A program made the position numbers and the translations under genes. Below, one piece after another: positions 26,489 through 35,605 of a DNA stretch of 64,000 nucleotides. The DNA comes from Sulfurimonas sp. Lineage in GTDB: Bacteria; Campylobacterota; Campylobacteria; Campylobacterales; Sulfurimonadaceae. The notes below the pieces were generated by a model. It ran no database searches, was not told where the DNA came from, and saw only the letters and a list, made by a program, of their open reading frames with translations. The stretch is from NCBI GenBank assembly GCA_011391635.1, contig JAABQD010000006.1, positions 40,451 through 104,450 on the forward strand, in the 5' to 3' direction. Within the stretch, counting starts at the first letter, position 1. Each line of letters begins with the position of its first letter.

Positions 26489-27103
26489 ATGCAACAATTG
26501 ATAAAAGTTATGGCGATAGTTGGGTGTTTAAGCGGGATTGTTGGTGCTTCTAATTTTGATGTGGGAGTCTCTGGCTCGGATGGAGGAATAGATGGGTTTA
26601 ATATTTCTGTAGGGAACTATTTTGATGCTCCTCAGCAAGAAATCATTGAGATAGAGCGTTCTTTATCTCGTAATGATATGAGTGTTGTTTACTTTTTGGC
26701 ACGCAAATCACGCAATGATGTACGCCATATTACCGATTTACGATTGAGTGGAATGAGCTGGTGGGATATTTCATATCGTCTAGGACTTGACCCTCGTACT
26801 CTGTATGTAGTTGAGAGTAGTCGGCACCACGCTCCTCCATACGGCAAAGCGTATGGGCATAAAAATAAAAAATATAGTTTGCGAGATGCAGAGATAGTAG
26901 AACTTGTGAATGTTCGTTTTCTCTCGGACCATCACCGTATAAGTGCAGATAATGTGATTGACCGCAGACGAAAAGGAGACGATTATAATCGAATCAATGA
27001 ACGCTATAGTGTCAATAGAAGTGAAAATAGAGGGGATGAGAGAAGTGCAAGAGAAGAGAGAGGACACGGCAAAAAAGAGCATAAAAATCACCATGAACGC
27101 TAA
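26489..27103 (+). CDS. Secreted protein of unknown function with basic C-terminal tail
   Basis: A 204-residue protein with an N-terminal signal peptide (VMAIVGCLSGIVGA, cleavage likely near residue 20). The mature part has a Gly-rich start, then a compact region with FLARKSRNDVRHI, MSWWDISYRLGLDP and HHAPPYGKAYGHK. The last ~50 residues are highly charged (Arg, Asp, Glu, Lys, His). It would act in the periplasm or outside. I do not recognise a family; the WWDI block suggests a small folded core. Confidence 0.6.
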   Translation: MQQLIKVMAIVGCLSGIVGASNFDVGVSGSDGGIDGFNISVGNYFDAPQQEIIEIERSLSRNDMSVVYFLARKSRNDVRHITDLRLSGMSWWDISYRLGLDPRTLYVVESSRHHAPPYGKAYGHKNKKYSLRDAEIVELVNVRFLSDHHRISADNVIDRRRKGDDYNRINERYSVNRSENRGDERSAREERGHGKKEHKNHHER

Positions 27104-27134
27104 AATTTACTAAGCTACATTCATTAGAAATTAA

Positions 27135-27782
27135 ATGAAAAAAAGAATCTTCGTAACCGCTACAAACACAGATGTAGGAAAAACTTACACGACCAAACTG
27201 CTCCTCAAAGAGTTCGCTTCTCGTGGACTTTTGGTAGGGGTTATTAAGCCTATTGAGACTGGAGTTGTGAATGACTTTGCACCTGATGGCGAAGAACTTT
27301 TGGAGTGTGTCAAGCAGTTAAATCACAAGTTATGGTCTATGGAAGTGGATGATATTGTCCCCATCACTTATGCGTTGGCGGCAGCTCCTTTTGTGGCTTC
27401 AAACAACACACCTCTTGATTTGAAAAAGATAAATCGCACCATTGAAGAGATGGAAGCCTCTTGTGATATCGTGATAATCGAAGGTGCTGGTGGGCTTTAT
27501 GTGCCGATAGATGCAAACACAATGATGATAGATTTAATCACAGAGCTTAAAGCAGTCGCACTCTTAGTCACGCACTGCTCCCTTGGCTGTATCAACGACA
27601 CACTTTTGAGTAAAAAAGCTCTCAGCGATAGAAACATTCCACATGCCGTGGCTTTTAATTGTAGAGAAAATGATGCGAGTTTCAAAACCATCTCTGAGCC
27701 TTACTTCCTAAAAACAAATCAAACTATACTAAAAGTGGATGATGATATTGTAAAAATATGCGATGTTTTGTATAATCTATAA
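27135..27782 (+). CDS. bioD: Dethiobiotin synthetase
   Basis: The 215-residue ATPase has an N-terminal P-loop variant [15 protein letters not shown] (residues 8-22), GVIKPIETG, and the [13 protein letters not shown] block. It closes the ureido ring of dethiobiotin from diaminopelargonic acid, CO2 and ATP in biotin synthesis. No other bio gene is adjacent. A dispersed-motif copy at 27649 encodes Pro-His-Ala. A 19-bp inverted repeat follows directly after the stop. Confidence 0.92.
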   Translation: MKKRIFVTATNTDVGKTYTTKLLLKEFASRGLLVGVIKPIETGVVNDFAPDGEELLECVKQLNHKLWSMEVDDIVPITYALAAAPFVASNNTPLDLKKINRTIEEMEASCDIVIIEGAGGLYVPIDANTMMIDLITELKAVALLVTHCSLGCINDTLLSKKALSDRNIPHAVAFNCRENDASFKTISEPYFLKTNQTILKVDDDIVKICDVLYNL

Positions 27783-27794
27783 AAAATAATAAAC

Positions 27795-27875
27795 TTCTTG
27801 CAAAACTCAAAACTAAGCGAACGATTCTGCAGTATAAGCGAGGCCTTAGTGAGTGTGTTTTGAGTTTTGCAAGAA
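27795..27875. repeat. 19-bp perfect inverted repeat between bioD and pyrB
   Basis: TTCTTGCAAAACTCAAAAC (27795-27813) is the exact reverse complement of 27857-27875, with a 43-base spacer. It starts 12 bases after the bioD stop and ends 21 bases before the chosen pyrB start. It could terminate bioD, form a leader structure for pyrB, or be the ends of a small palindromic element. The spacer itself shows no strong extra pairing. Confidence 0.75.
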
Positions 27876-27895
27876 ATCTAATGAAGAAGCAGAAG

Positions 27896-28765
27896 ATGAA
27901 ACATTTAATACGAACAGATGATTTTACAAGCCAAGAGATAGAAGAGATTTTAGCCGATGCAAAAAAGTTTAGCGATGGGCGGTTTGATAGAATTTTACAA
28001 GATAAAATTATTATAACGCTCTTTTTTGAAAACTCAACGAGAACGAGAAGCTCCTTTGAAATCGCTGCAAAAAGACTTGGTGCAGAGATGGTGCATTTGG
28101 ATGTTGCAAAAAGTTCTACTGCTAAGGGCGAAACTCTCGTAGATACTGCGATGAATCTTGATGCGATGGGTCCACATGCCATAATTGTGCGTCATCAAAA
28201 CTCTGGAGTTCCAAAAATTCTCTCAGACTACACAAATGCTTCGATAATTAATGCTGGAGATGGTGCTCACGCACATCCAACTCAAGCACTTTTAGACCTC
28301 TACACTTTGAGAGAACATTTTGGTGATGTCAAAGGCAAAAAAATTGCAATTGTCGGAGATATTAAAAATTCTCGTGTGGCAAACTCAAATATTGAACTTT
28401 TGACAAGATTTGGCATGGAAGTGATTTTGGTCGCTCCTCCTCAGTTTTTGCCAAAAACAATGCTCAGAACGACCCACTATATCAAAGAGATTATCGATCA
28501 AGTGGATGCGATTATGAGTTTACGAACACAAACAGAGCGACACTCCTCACAAAATTATGCTTCACTCAAAGATTACGCAAGTGACTTTTGTATCACTTCA
28601 GAGCTTGTTGGTGAGAGAGATATTATCTTGCTTCACCCTGGTCCCGTGCATAGAAATGTAGATATTTGCGATGCACTTTTGGCGGATAAAAGATGTAAAG
28701 TTTTAGAACAGGTAACAAACGGCGTATCTATTCGAATGGCAATCCTTAAAAAACTTATCTCTTAA
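27896..28765 (+). CDS. pyrB: Aspartate carbamoyltransferase, catalytic subunit
   Basis: From the ATG at 27896 the protein is 289 residues ([19 protein letters not shown]). It has the carbamoyl-phosphate site [13 protein letters not shown], the block [14 protein letters not shown] and LHPGPVHRN. It makes carbamoyl-aspartate, the committed step of pyrimidine synthesis. In-frame starts at 27881 (ATG) and 27860 (TTG, inside the inverted repeat) are alternatives. pabB begins on the next base after its stop. A motif copy at 28172 encodes Pro-His-Ala. Confidence 0.95.
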   Translation: MKHLIRTDDFTSQEIEEILADAKKFSDGRFDRILQDKIIITLFFENSTRTRSSFEIAAKRLGAEMVHLDVAKSSTAKGETLVDTAMNLDAMGPHAIIVRHQNSGVPKILSDYTNASIINAGDGAHAHPTQALLDLYTLREHFGDVKGKKIAIVGDIKNSRVANSNIELLTRFGMEVILVAPPQFLPKTMLRTTHYIKEIIDQVDAIMSLRTQTERHSSQNYASLKDYASDFCITSELVGERDIILLHPGPVHRNVDICDALLADKRCKVLEQVTNGVSIRMAILKKLIS

Positions 28766-29704
28766 ATGCAGTTTGAGCATCTCAATTCTTTAGGCAAACA
28801 GAGAAAACCTTTTCTTTTTATTACTGATTTTTTAGCACAGAGGGTAGAAGTTTTTCTCTTGGAAGATTTAGAAAAAGAGGATATTGAGTTTTCAATGGAT
28901 GAAAACTACACTTTTATTCCACATGCCAAGAATTTGCAAAAGATGCCTCTGAGCTTTGATTTGTACAAAAAAAAGTTTGATAGTGTTCAAGAAGAGATAC
29001 GAGCTGGAAATAGCTACCTGCTCAACCTCACACAACCCACAAAAATAGCAACCTCTCTTTCTCTAGGAGAGATATTTACACATGCCAATGCTCACTACAA
29101 GCTAAGATATAAAGAGAAATTTGTCTGTTTTTCACCTGAAAAATTTATACAGATTTCTGAGGGTAAAATTCATACCTTTCCAATGAAAGGAACAATCGAT
29201 GCAGCACTTCCACATGCCAAAGAGAAAATTTTAACAAACCAAAAAGAGATGGCGGAACATGTGATGGTGGTGGATTTGCTTCGGAATGATTTATCGATTG
29301 TAGCGAGCAGTGTGCGAGTAGAAAAGTTCAGATATGTGCAGACCATAGAAGCAGGTGCAAAAAAACTTTTACAAGTGAGTTCTCATATAAGTGGAGATGT
29401 TGGAGAGGACTGGCATGAAAAAATCGGCGATATATTCCGTTCTCTTCTTCCTGCTGGAAGTATCAGTGGAACACCAAAAAAGAGTACACTCCAAATCATC
29501 GAGACAATAGAAGGGTATGAGAGAGGTTTTTTCAGCGGCGTGTTTGGAGTGTATGACGGAGAGACGCTTGATAGCGGGGTCATGATTCGTTTTATTGAGC
29601 AAACAGAAGATGGATTTGTATATAAAAGCGGTGGTGGTATCACAATAGAGAGTGATGCATTGCAAGAGTATAATGAGCTTTTGGATAAAATTTATTTACC
29701 ATAA
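28766..29704 (+). CDS. pabB: Aminodeoxychorismate synthase component I
   Basis: The 312-residue chorismate-binding enzyme keeps the catalytic C-terminal blocks FPMKGTID, MVVDLLRNDLS, LPAGSISGTPKKST and SGGGITIESDA. It aminates chorismate for p-aminobenzoate and so folate synthesis. It lacks most of the N-terminal half of TrpE/PabB proteins, a short form known in Campylobacterota. It abuts pyrB with no gap. Two dispersed-motif copies (28919, 29210) both encode Pro-His-Ala-Lys at non-catalytic sites. Confidence 0.9.
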   Translation: MQFEHLNSLGKQRKPFLFITDFLAQRVEVFLLEDLEKEDIEFSMDENYTFIPHAKNLQKMPLSFDLYKKKFDSVQEEIRAGNSYLLNLTQPTKIATSLSLGEIFTHANAHYKLRYKEKFVCFSPEKFIQISEGKIHTFPMKGTIDAALPHAKEKILTNQKEMAEHVMVVDLLRNDLSIVASSVRVEKFRYVQTIEAGAKKLLQVSSHISGDVGEDWHEKIGDIFRSLLPAGSISGTPKKSTLQIIETIEGYERGFFSGVFGVYDGETLDSGVMIRFIEQTEDGFVYKSGGGITIESDALQEYNELLDKIYLP

Positions 29705-29716
29705 TGAATAGAGCAA

Positions 29717-31120
29717 ATGATGAAATATAAAATAGAAAATTTTTTTACAAGCGGACACAAGTTTGAAGATGCAGAACTTGATTTGGCGAGTAGATATCAG
29801 ATGATTAATATTGCTCTTGTTCTCTCGAGTTTAGCATTTATTTACGGAATCATAATCAATACTATCAATGATATTTCAGGCTTTGTACCACTGGAATCTT
29901 TTTTATTATTGATGAATGGAGTGATGTTTTTTATACTTCGAAGAGATAAAAAATCTTTTGAGCTTGTAGCAAATATTATTACAATTCAATGCACATTTTT
30001 GCTCCTTAAAATAATTTATACAAGCTCTCCTGAACAGATGAAACATACATGGCTCTATACTTATCCTATTGTCCTTCTCTATTTTCAAAAAAAATATTAT
30101 GGATTGTATTGGTTCATTTTTCTTCTGCTTATGATATTGATTGCTCCTATACAAAATTTCGTAGTGGTGCAATACTCTCTTTTTCAAGTAATTTATATCT
30201 CAGTTGTATTGCTGATTGTGGGGACTATAGTCTATTTTTATAAGCTTAAAATGAATGAAGCCAAAGATTTGATTGTGCAACAGCAAAAAAAGCTTCTCAC
30301 ATTTAATGCAGAACTTGCAAAGCAGGTAAGAGAAAAAACACTCGAACTTCAGCAACTCAATGAATCCCTTGCGGTCAAAGTTGAGAGTAAAGCTATAGAA
30401 CTTATGCAAAAAGATAAGCTCATTACCGCACAATCCAAACAAGCAGTAATGGGTGAGATGATAACAATGATAGCTCATCAGTGGAGACAGCCACTCTCAA
30501 CAATTACACTCAAAATAGCCAATTATCAATTTTCACAACTTCTTCACACTGGTAAAAAGGTCAGAGAAGTAGATAAAACATTGAGTGAAATAAGTGACAC
30601 GATTATTTATCTCTCTGATACAATTGATGATTTTCAGACCTATTTTCATCCAAATAAAGAGTTGCACGAGATAGAACTCAAAGATGTTTTTCAAAAAGCA
30701 GTAAATTTTGTTTTGCCAAGAAGCAAAGAGAAAAATATTGATATAATTATCGAGAAGGAAAATAAAATTTTGCTCACTATTTATATAAATGAACTCATTC
30801 AGGTATTGCTTAATTTAATCAATAATTCAATAGATGCCTTGAAAATTTCTCACCAAAAGAAGCCAAGAATTACGCTTTATGCTCAGGAGAATAATGAGAG
30901 AGTTCAAATTTTTGTAAAAGATAATGCAGATGGTATTAGTGATGCAAATGTATCAAGAATATTTGAACCCTATTTCAGTACAAAAGGTAAAAACGGCACG
31001 GGACTCGGTTTGTATATGAGTCAAATGATTGTTCAAAAGCAGTTTCATGGGGATATTAGTGTGGAGAGTTCGCCAGATGGTTCTCTCTTTATTATCGATA
31101 TATTAAAAAAAGTTTCATAA
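29717..31120 (+). CDS. Membrane sensor histidine kinase (orphan)
   Basis: The 467-residue protein has about six hydrophobic helices in residues 25-175, a coiled coil (LVQQQKKLLTF to LMQKDKLI), the phospho-acceptor helix GEMITMIAHQWRQPLSTI (His near residue 253), and a HATPase domain with LLNLINNSIDAL, DNADGI and GTGLGLYMSQMIV. The HQWRQPL H-box is typical of the kinases expanded in Sulfurimonas-like bacteria. No response regulator gene is adjacent, so the partner is unknown. A signal perceived in the membrane is inferred from the lack of a periplasmic domain. Confidence 0.88.
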   Translation: MMKYKIENFFTSGHKFEDAELDLASRYQMINIALVLSSLAFIYGIIINTINDISGFVPLESFLLLMNGVMFFILRRDKKSFELVANIITIQCTFLLLKIIYTSSPEQMKHTWLYTYPIVLLYFQKKYYGLYWFIFLLLMILIAPIQNFVVVQYSLFQVIYISVVLLIVGTIVYFYKLKMNEAKDLIVQQQKKLLTFNAELAKQVREKTLELQQLNESLAVKVESKAIELMQKDKLITAQSKQAVMGEMITMIAHQWRQPLSTITLKIANYQFSQLLHTGKKVREVDKTLSEISDTIIYLSDTIDDFQTYFHPNKELHEIELKDVFQKAVNFVLPRSKEKNIDIIIEKENKILLTIYINELIQVLLNLINNSIDALKISHQKKPRITLYAQENNERVQIFVKDNADGISDANVSRIFEPYFSTKGKNGTGLGLYMSQMIVQKQFHGDISVESSPDGSLFIIDILKKVS

Positions 31121-31138
31121 ATTATAGAAGGAAAAAAG

Positions 31139-32119
31139 ATGTATAGAGAAGATTTAAAGTTTTCACTGTGGGCAGATTTTATTGAGAGAGAGTATCTTGA
31201 TAATGAGTTTAAAAAATTGATAGAAGATGGAATTATTAATGGGGCGACTTCCAATCCAGCTATTTTTAAAAATGCGATTTTAAACTCTCCCGCGTATAAA
31301 GAGCAACTAGCTCACTTAAGCTCTTTGACTCCAAAAGAGAAGTATGAAGCTTTGGCAATGTACGATATAAGTAAAGCTGCAGATATTCTCAAGCCACTCT
31401 TTGACAAGGGAGATGATGGCTATGTAAGTATCGAAGTGGATCCATTTTTTTGTGATGATGCTGGGGCTACCATCGCTGAGGGCAAAAGACTTTTTAAGAG
31501 TATTGCAAGAGAAAATGTAATGATAAAAGTTCCAGCTACAGATGCTGGATATGAGGCGATGCAAGAGCTTGTGGCATGTGGAATTCCTGTGAACGCTACG
31601 CTTATTTTCTCCAAAGCTCAAGCTTTGGCATGTGCAAAAGCATTTGCTAAGGGTGGAGCAAAATATGGGAAAAAAGTGGATACAGTTATCAGTGTTTTTG
31701 TAAGTAGAATTGACCGTGCGATGGATGCAGAACTCAAAAAAAGTGGAGTTGCGACAGCTTTGAGTGGAATTTACAACAGTGCTGATATTTACAATGCAGT
31801 CGAAGCAATGGGTGTCTTGGGATGCCGTACACTTTTTGCAAGTACAGGCGTCAAAGATGACTCTCTCCCAGCATACTACTATGTGAGTCAACTTTTAGCC
31901 TACAACAGTGTTAATACCGCTCCAATCGATACAATCAAAGCTTTTCATGCCAATGGCACAAAAGAAAAAGCACTTCCAATCTCTGAGGCAGTGATACAAG
32001 AGCATTTTGCAAAAGTCTTGGCATGTGGAATTGATTTTGACAAAATTATTCAAGTACAGATAGAGGATGGATTAAGTGCGTTTAAAGATGCATTTAGAGA
32101 TATTTTGGAGGCATTATAA
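31139..32119 (+). CDS. tal: Transaldolase
   Basis: The 326-residue enzyme has NGATSNPAIFKNAIL, SIEVDPFF and the Schiff-base Lys in VMIKVPATDAG, as in the Campylobacterota-type transaldolase. It transfers a dihydroxyacetone unit in the non-oxidative pentose phosphate pathway. Two motif copies (31573, 32020) encode Val/Leu-Ala-Cys-Gly. Its stop overlaps the pilT start by one base (TAATG), an odd functional pairing. Confidence 0.92.
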   Translation: MYREDLKFSLWADFIEREYLDNEFKKLIEDGIINGATSNPAIFKNAILNSPAYKEQLAHLSSLTPKEKYEALAMYDISKAADILKPLFDKGDDGYVSIEVDPFFCDDAGATIAEGKRLFKSIARENVMIKVPATDAGYEAMQELVACGIPVNATLIFSKAQALACAKAFAKGGAKYGKKVDTVISVFVSRIDRAMDAELKKSGVATALSGIYNSADIYNAVEAMGVLGCRTLFASTGVKDDSLPAYYYVSQLLAYNSVNTAPIDTIKAFHANGTKEKALPISEAVIQEHFAKVLACGIDFDKIIQVQIEDGLSAFKDAFRDILEAL

Positions 32120-33303
32120 TGGAGTATGATTTTAGTATTGATTTAGAAAAACTTACCTATGAGCAGACAAAAAAGCTTAGAATGTACCTCAAAACAATGG
32201 TAGAGAATAAGGGAAGCGATTTACATATCAAAGCAAACTCAGCGATTCGTATGCGAAACAAAGATGGAGATATTGTCTCATTTTCTGGAGGAATCTATGA
32301 AAAAGAGGATGTTCTTATGCTTTCCAAGGAACTTTTGAGAACAAGGTTTATGGAGTTTGTAAAAAATAAAGAGATAGATTTTGTTTACCCTTTTGATGAT
32401 AACAATCGCTTTCGTGTCAATATGTTTTTTCAAATGGAGGGTGTCTCTGCTGTCTTTCGTGTCATTCCTGTAACTATTCCAACATTTGAAGAGTATCATT
32501 TACCAGAAGTGCTCAAAACTTTTACAACCAAACGCAGTGGCATCGTGCTAGTTACTGGTGCAACGGGAAGTGGAAAATCGACAACTCTGGCTTCTATTAT
32601 TGATGAGATAAATAAAACACAAAGAAAACATATCATCACCATAGAAGATCCGATAGAGTTTGTACACAAAGATAAAGGGTGTGTCATTAATCAACGTTCA
32701 GTTGGGCAAGATACACTCTCTTTTGCAGCAGCTCTTAAATCAGCACTTCGTGAAGATCCTGATATTATCTTAGTAGGTGAGATGCGGGACAAAGAGAGTA
32801 TTAATCTCGCACTTCATGCAGCAGATACAGGACACTTGGTTTTTTCAACACTCCATACAATTGATGCAAAAGAGACAATCAACCGTGTCATTTCGCAGTT
32901 TCCCACAGATGAGCAAAATCGTGTCAGACTCTCACTCTCAGGCGTTTTGCAAGGAATCGTTTCTCAAAGACTTGTCAAAACGATAGAGGGTGGTCGTCGT
33001 GCTGCAATGGAAATTTTGGTGCGTACAGCAACGATTGAGAAGCTCATTATGGAAAATCGTGACCATGAAATTCGTGATGCAATTGAGGCTGGAAAAAGTC
33101 ATTATAAATCACAAAGTTTTGATCAATCTCTTTTAGATTTGTATAATGAAGGAATTATTTCAAGAGAACAAGCAAAAGAGAATGCAACAAGTCCAGCAGA
33201 TTTGGAACTCAAAATGAGTGGTTTAACCTCAGGAGATGCATCAAATCAGGGAAGTGTTACAAATATTTCGCAAGATGAGGAAGATGTTTTTGATTTGAAA
33301 TAA
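32119..33303 (+). CDS. pilT: Type IV pilus retraction ATPase, PilT-like
   Basis: The 394-residue secretion ATPase has SDLHIKANSAIRMR, Walker A TGATGSGKST, the Asp-box region with IEDPIEF, Walker B ILVGEMRDKE, the His box in GHLVFSTLHT, and the C-terminal SFDQSLLDLYNEGII typical of PilT. It powers pilus retraction in twitching and in pulling DNA to the cell surface. No other pilus gene is in the window. A PilU-type paralogue or a type II-like competence ATPase is a less likely reading. Relevant to the uptake-like motif in this window. Confidence 0.88.
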   Translation: MEYDFSIDLEKLTYEQTKKLRMYLKTMVENKGSDLHIKANSAIRMRNKDGDIVSFSGGIYEKEDVLMLSKELLRTRFMEFVKNKEIDFVYPFDDNNRFRVNMFFQMEGVSAVFRVIPVTIPTFEEYHLPEVLKTFTTKRSGIVLVTGATGSGKSTTLASIIDEINKTQRKHIITIEDPIEFVHKDKGCVINQRSVGQDTLSFAAALKSALREDPDIILVGEMRDKESINLALHAADTGHLVFSTLHTIDAKETINRVISQFPTDEQNRVRLSLSGVLQGIVSQRLVKTIEGGRRAAMEILVRTATIEKLIMENRDHEIRDAIEAGKSHYKSQSFDQSLLDLYNEGIISREQAKENATSPADLELKMSGLTSGDASNQGSVTNISQDEEDVFDLK

Positions 33304-33332
33304 GTTTTAACTGCTTTTAAAGCTTAAAAAAG

Positions 33333-33338
33333 TATAAT
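33333..33338 (+). promoter_or_regulatory. Likely -10 promoter element of rplY
   Basis: TATAAT in AAAAAAGTATAATCACG, 30 bases before the rplY ATG and after the pilT stop. It marks the start of the rplY-pth-lptF/G unit. An A-rich tract precedes it; no clear -35 is visible. GAAGGA before the ATG is the ribosome site. Confidence 0.6.
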
Positions 33339-33368
33339 CACGCCTATTTTTTATTTGAAGGATTACAT

Positions 33369-33905
33369 ATGTTAGAAGGCATAATTAGAGAGAGTATTGG
33401 CAAGAAGGGAACAAAAGCACTTCGCCGTGATGGTTATCTGATTGCAAACATTTACGGAAAAGGTCTTGAAAATATTCATGCAGCATTTAAAGCTAATGAG
33501 TATATCCGTACAGTTCGCAACAAAGATACTTTGGCGTTCCCAATTTCAGTGAATGGTAAAGAGATGAGTGTTGTAGTTCAATCATATGAGTCACACGCGG
33601 TAACAGGAAACCTTTTACATGTTGATTTGATGGTAGCACAAAAAGGTGTTTTAACACATTACCATGTACCAGTTGTTCCAGTTGGAGATGCTATTGGTCT
33701 TAAAAACAAAGGTCTTGTAAATGTTTCAAAACCTCGTTTAAGAGTAAAAGCAACTATCGAAAATACTCCAAACTTTATTGAATTGGATGTTACTAAAATG
33801 GATGTTGGTGATTCTTTGCTTATCCGTGATATAGCTAAAATTGAAAATGTTACATTTACAGATTCTGATCGTGTATCTGTACTAAGTGTAATTAAAGCTA
33901 AATAA
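33369..33905 (+). CDS. rplY: 50S ribosomal protein L25 (Ctc form)
   Basis: The 178-residue protein starts [20 protein letters not shown] and has [16 protein letters not shown], then the C-terminal beta domain ([19 protein letters not shown]). This is the long L25/Ctc form, with a 5S rRNA-binding N-terminal domain. It heads the rplY-pth pair (2 bases apart) conserved in Campylobacterota. Confidence 0.94.
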   Translation: MLEGIIRESIGKKGTKALRRDGYLIANIYGKGLENIHAAFKANEYIRTVRNKDTLAFPISVNGKEMSVVVQSYESHAVTGNLLHVDLMVAQKGVLTHYHVPVVPVGDAIGLKNKGLVNVSKPRLRVKATIENTPNFIELDVTKMDVGDSLLIRDIAKIENVTFTDSDRVSVLSVIKAK

Positions 33906-33907
33906 TT

Positions 33908-34462
33908 ATGCTCATAGTCGGACTGGGTAATCCTGGCCCGAACTATGAAAACACACGCCACAATATTGGTTTTATGGTTATAGACCGTCTTTCGCATCGT
34001 AACAGTGCAAAGAAACTCTCCTCGACACCTCAATCGGAACTCTATAAATTTTCTGAACATTTTTTACTTAAACCGCTCACTTTTATGAACCTCTCAGGCA
34101 TAGCCATAGCACAGGTGAAAAATTTTTACAAAATAGATAAAGTTGTTGTGATTCATGATGATTTAGACCTTCCTTTTGGAGTAATTCGCTTTAAATTTGG
34201 TGGAGGACATGGCGGACACAATGGACTCAAATCAGCAGATGAAAAAATCTCAAAAGAGTATATGCGTGTGAGAATGGGCATAGGAAAACCAGAACATAAA
34301 GGCGAAGTTGCCTCCTTTGTTTTAAGTGACTTCTCATCGCAGGAGAGAGAACATCTTGGCATGTGGATTGAGAGAGCGTGTGAAGCTGTAGAATTTTTAC
34401 TCTCAAACTCTCTCGAAGATACAAGTTCTAAGTATGCAATGAAGCAACTTGAGCTAAAATAA
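33908..34462 (+). CDS. pth: Peptidyl-tRNA hydrolase
   Basis: The 184-residue enzyme has GLGNPGPNYENTRHNIGF, in which the His is catalytic, LLKPLTFMNLSG, and VIHDDLDLPFG with GGGHGGHNGLKS. It frees stalled peptidyl-tRNAs. One motif copy (34358-34366) encodes Gly-Met-Trp. It is followed 4 bases later by the lipopolysaccharide permease gene. Confidence 0.96.
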   Translation: MLIVGLGNPGPNYENTRHNIGFMVIDRLSHRNSAKKLSSTPQSELYKFSEHFLLKPLTFMNLSGIAIAQVKNFYKIDKVVVIHDDLDLPFGVIRFKFGGGHGGHNGLKSADEKISKEYMRVRMGIGKPEHKGEVASFVLSDFSSQEREHLGMWIERACEAVEFLLSNSLEDTSSKYAMKQLELK

Positions 34463-34466
34463 CACC

Positions 34467-35552
34467 ATGGTAGCTTTTAAATATATCTCTCTTCATTATC
34501 TTAAATATTTTTTTGTCATTTTAATGGCTTTGATGCTCTTTTTAGTTGGGCTAGATTACATGGAAAATGCAGAAGAACTTGCTCGTTCTGCAAACTTGAC
34601 ACTTATCTATTTGGTTTATAAATCATTTTTTGCAATGGATATGCTTTTACCACTTTCACTCATTTTTGCCATGATAACAACAAAAATTTTTCTTATTCGC
34701 TCCAATGCTCTTGTTTCTTTTTATTCACTTGGATACTCTCGAATAGATGTTCTTCGCCCTTTTGTTGTGGTTTCTACTTCTATTATAGTGCTATTTATTT
34801 TTTTACATGCACTTCCAAGCTTTTCAAGAGCAGGAGAATTTTCAAAAAATATTCGTAAAACTTCACAATATTTGAGTCCGACACGCGATCTTTTTTTCAC
34901 ATATAAAGACAAATATATCTACTTTTCAAAAATGTTGCCACTGCAAGAAAAAGCAGAAGATGTTCGTATTTTCAGTGTCAAAGAGAACTCTCTCTTTGAG
35001 GTGATAGTAGCTAAAGAAGCACAATATAGAAATGGGTTTTGGCATATAAAAGAGGCAGATATTATTACCAAACCGGATAATTTAAGTTTTGAATCTCTTG
35101 GTATTCGCGTGACACAACAAAAAGGTTTAGAGATTTTAGAGGGATTTCGCCCTCAAATGCTTGACCAAGTCTATGAGGGGAAAGTCAATTTCACTATAAA
35201 AGATGCTATTGATGCACTCTTTTTGCTCAAAGACCAAAATATCAATGTAAACACCATTAAAGGGGCTTTATATAAGATTTTTATTTATCCCCTTTTTGTG
35301 CCGTGCATGGTTGTAATTATCTTCTTTTTTGTACCTATTAGTGTACGATTTATAAATATTTCGCTCTTTAGTTTTGGTGCGATTTTGGTAACACTTTTGG
35401 TTTGGGGCATTCTTTTTATGCTTATAGAGCTCTCAAATAATAAAACAATTTCGAGTGAAGTTGGAATCGTAGCTCCCATCATTATACTCTTTTTTATTGC
35501 CTCTTATCAGTGGAGAAAATCGTATAAAAACACTTTGGATAAGCCTCTCTAA
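34467..35552 (+). CDS. LPS export permease, LptF/LptG (YjgP/YjgQ) family
   Basis: The 361-residue protein has two N-terminal membrane helices, a third pair near residues 60-115, a ~150-residue periplasmic beta-jellyroll region and three C-terminal helices, the LptF/LptG layout. With LptB it extracts lipopolysaccharide from the inner membrane. Only one such gene is here, so F and G cannot be told apart. The rplY-pth-permease-lysA order matches the Campylobacter order as I recall it. Confidence 0.87.
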   Translation: MVAFKYISLHYLKYFFVILMALMLFLVGLDYMENAEELARSANLTLIYLVYKSFFAMDMLLPLSLIFAMITTKIFLIRSNALVSFYSLGYSRIDVLRPFVVVSTSIIVLFIFLHALPSFSRAGEFSKNIRKTSQYLSPTRDLFFTYKDKYIYFSKMLPLQEKAEDVRIFSVKENSLFEVIVAKEAQYRNGFWHIKEADIITKPDNLSFESLGIRVTQQKGLEILEGFRPQMLDQVYEGKVNFTIKDAIDALFLLKDQNINVNTIKGALYKIFIYPLFVPCMVVIIFFFVPISVRFINISLFSFGAILVTLLVWGILFMLIELSNNKTISSEVGIVAPIIILFFIASYQWRKSYKNTLDKPL

Positions 35553-35605
35553 CAAAAATATAAGCACTTTTTAGATAAAATCATTCAAAAATATTTGGAT
35601 AATTT

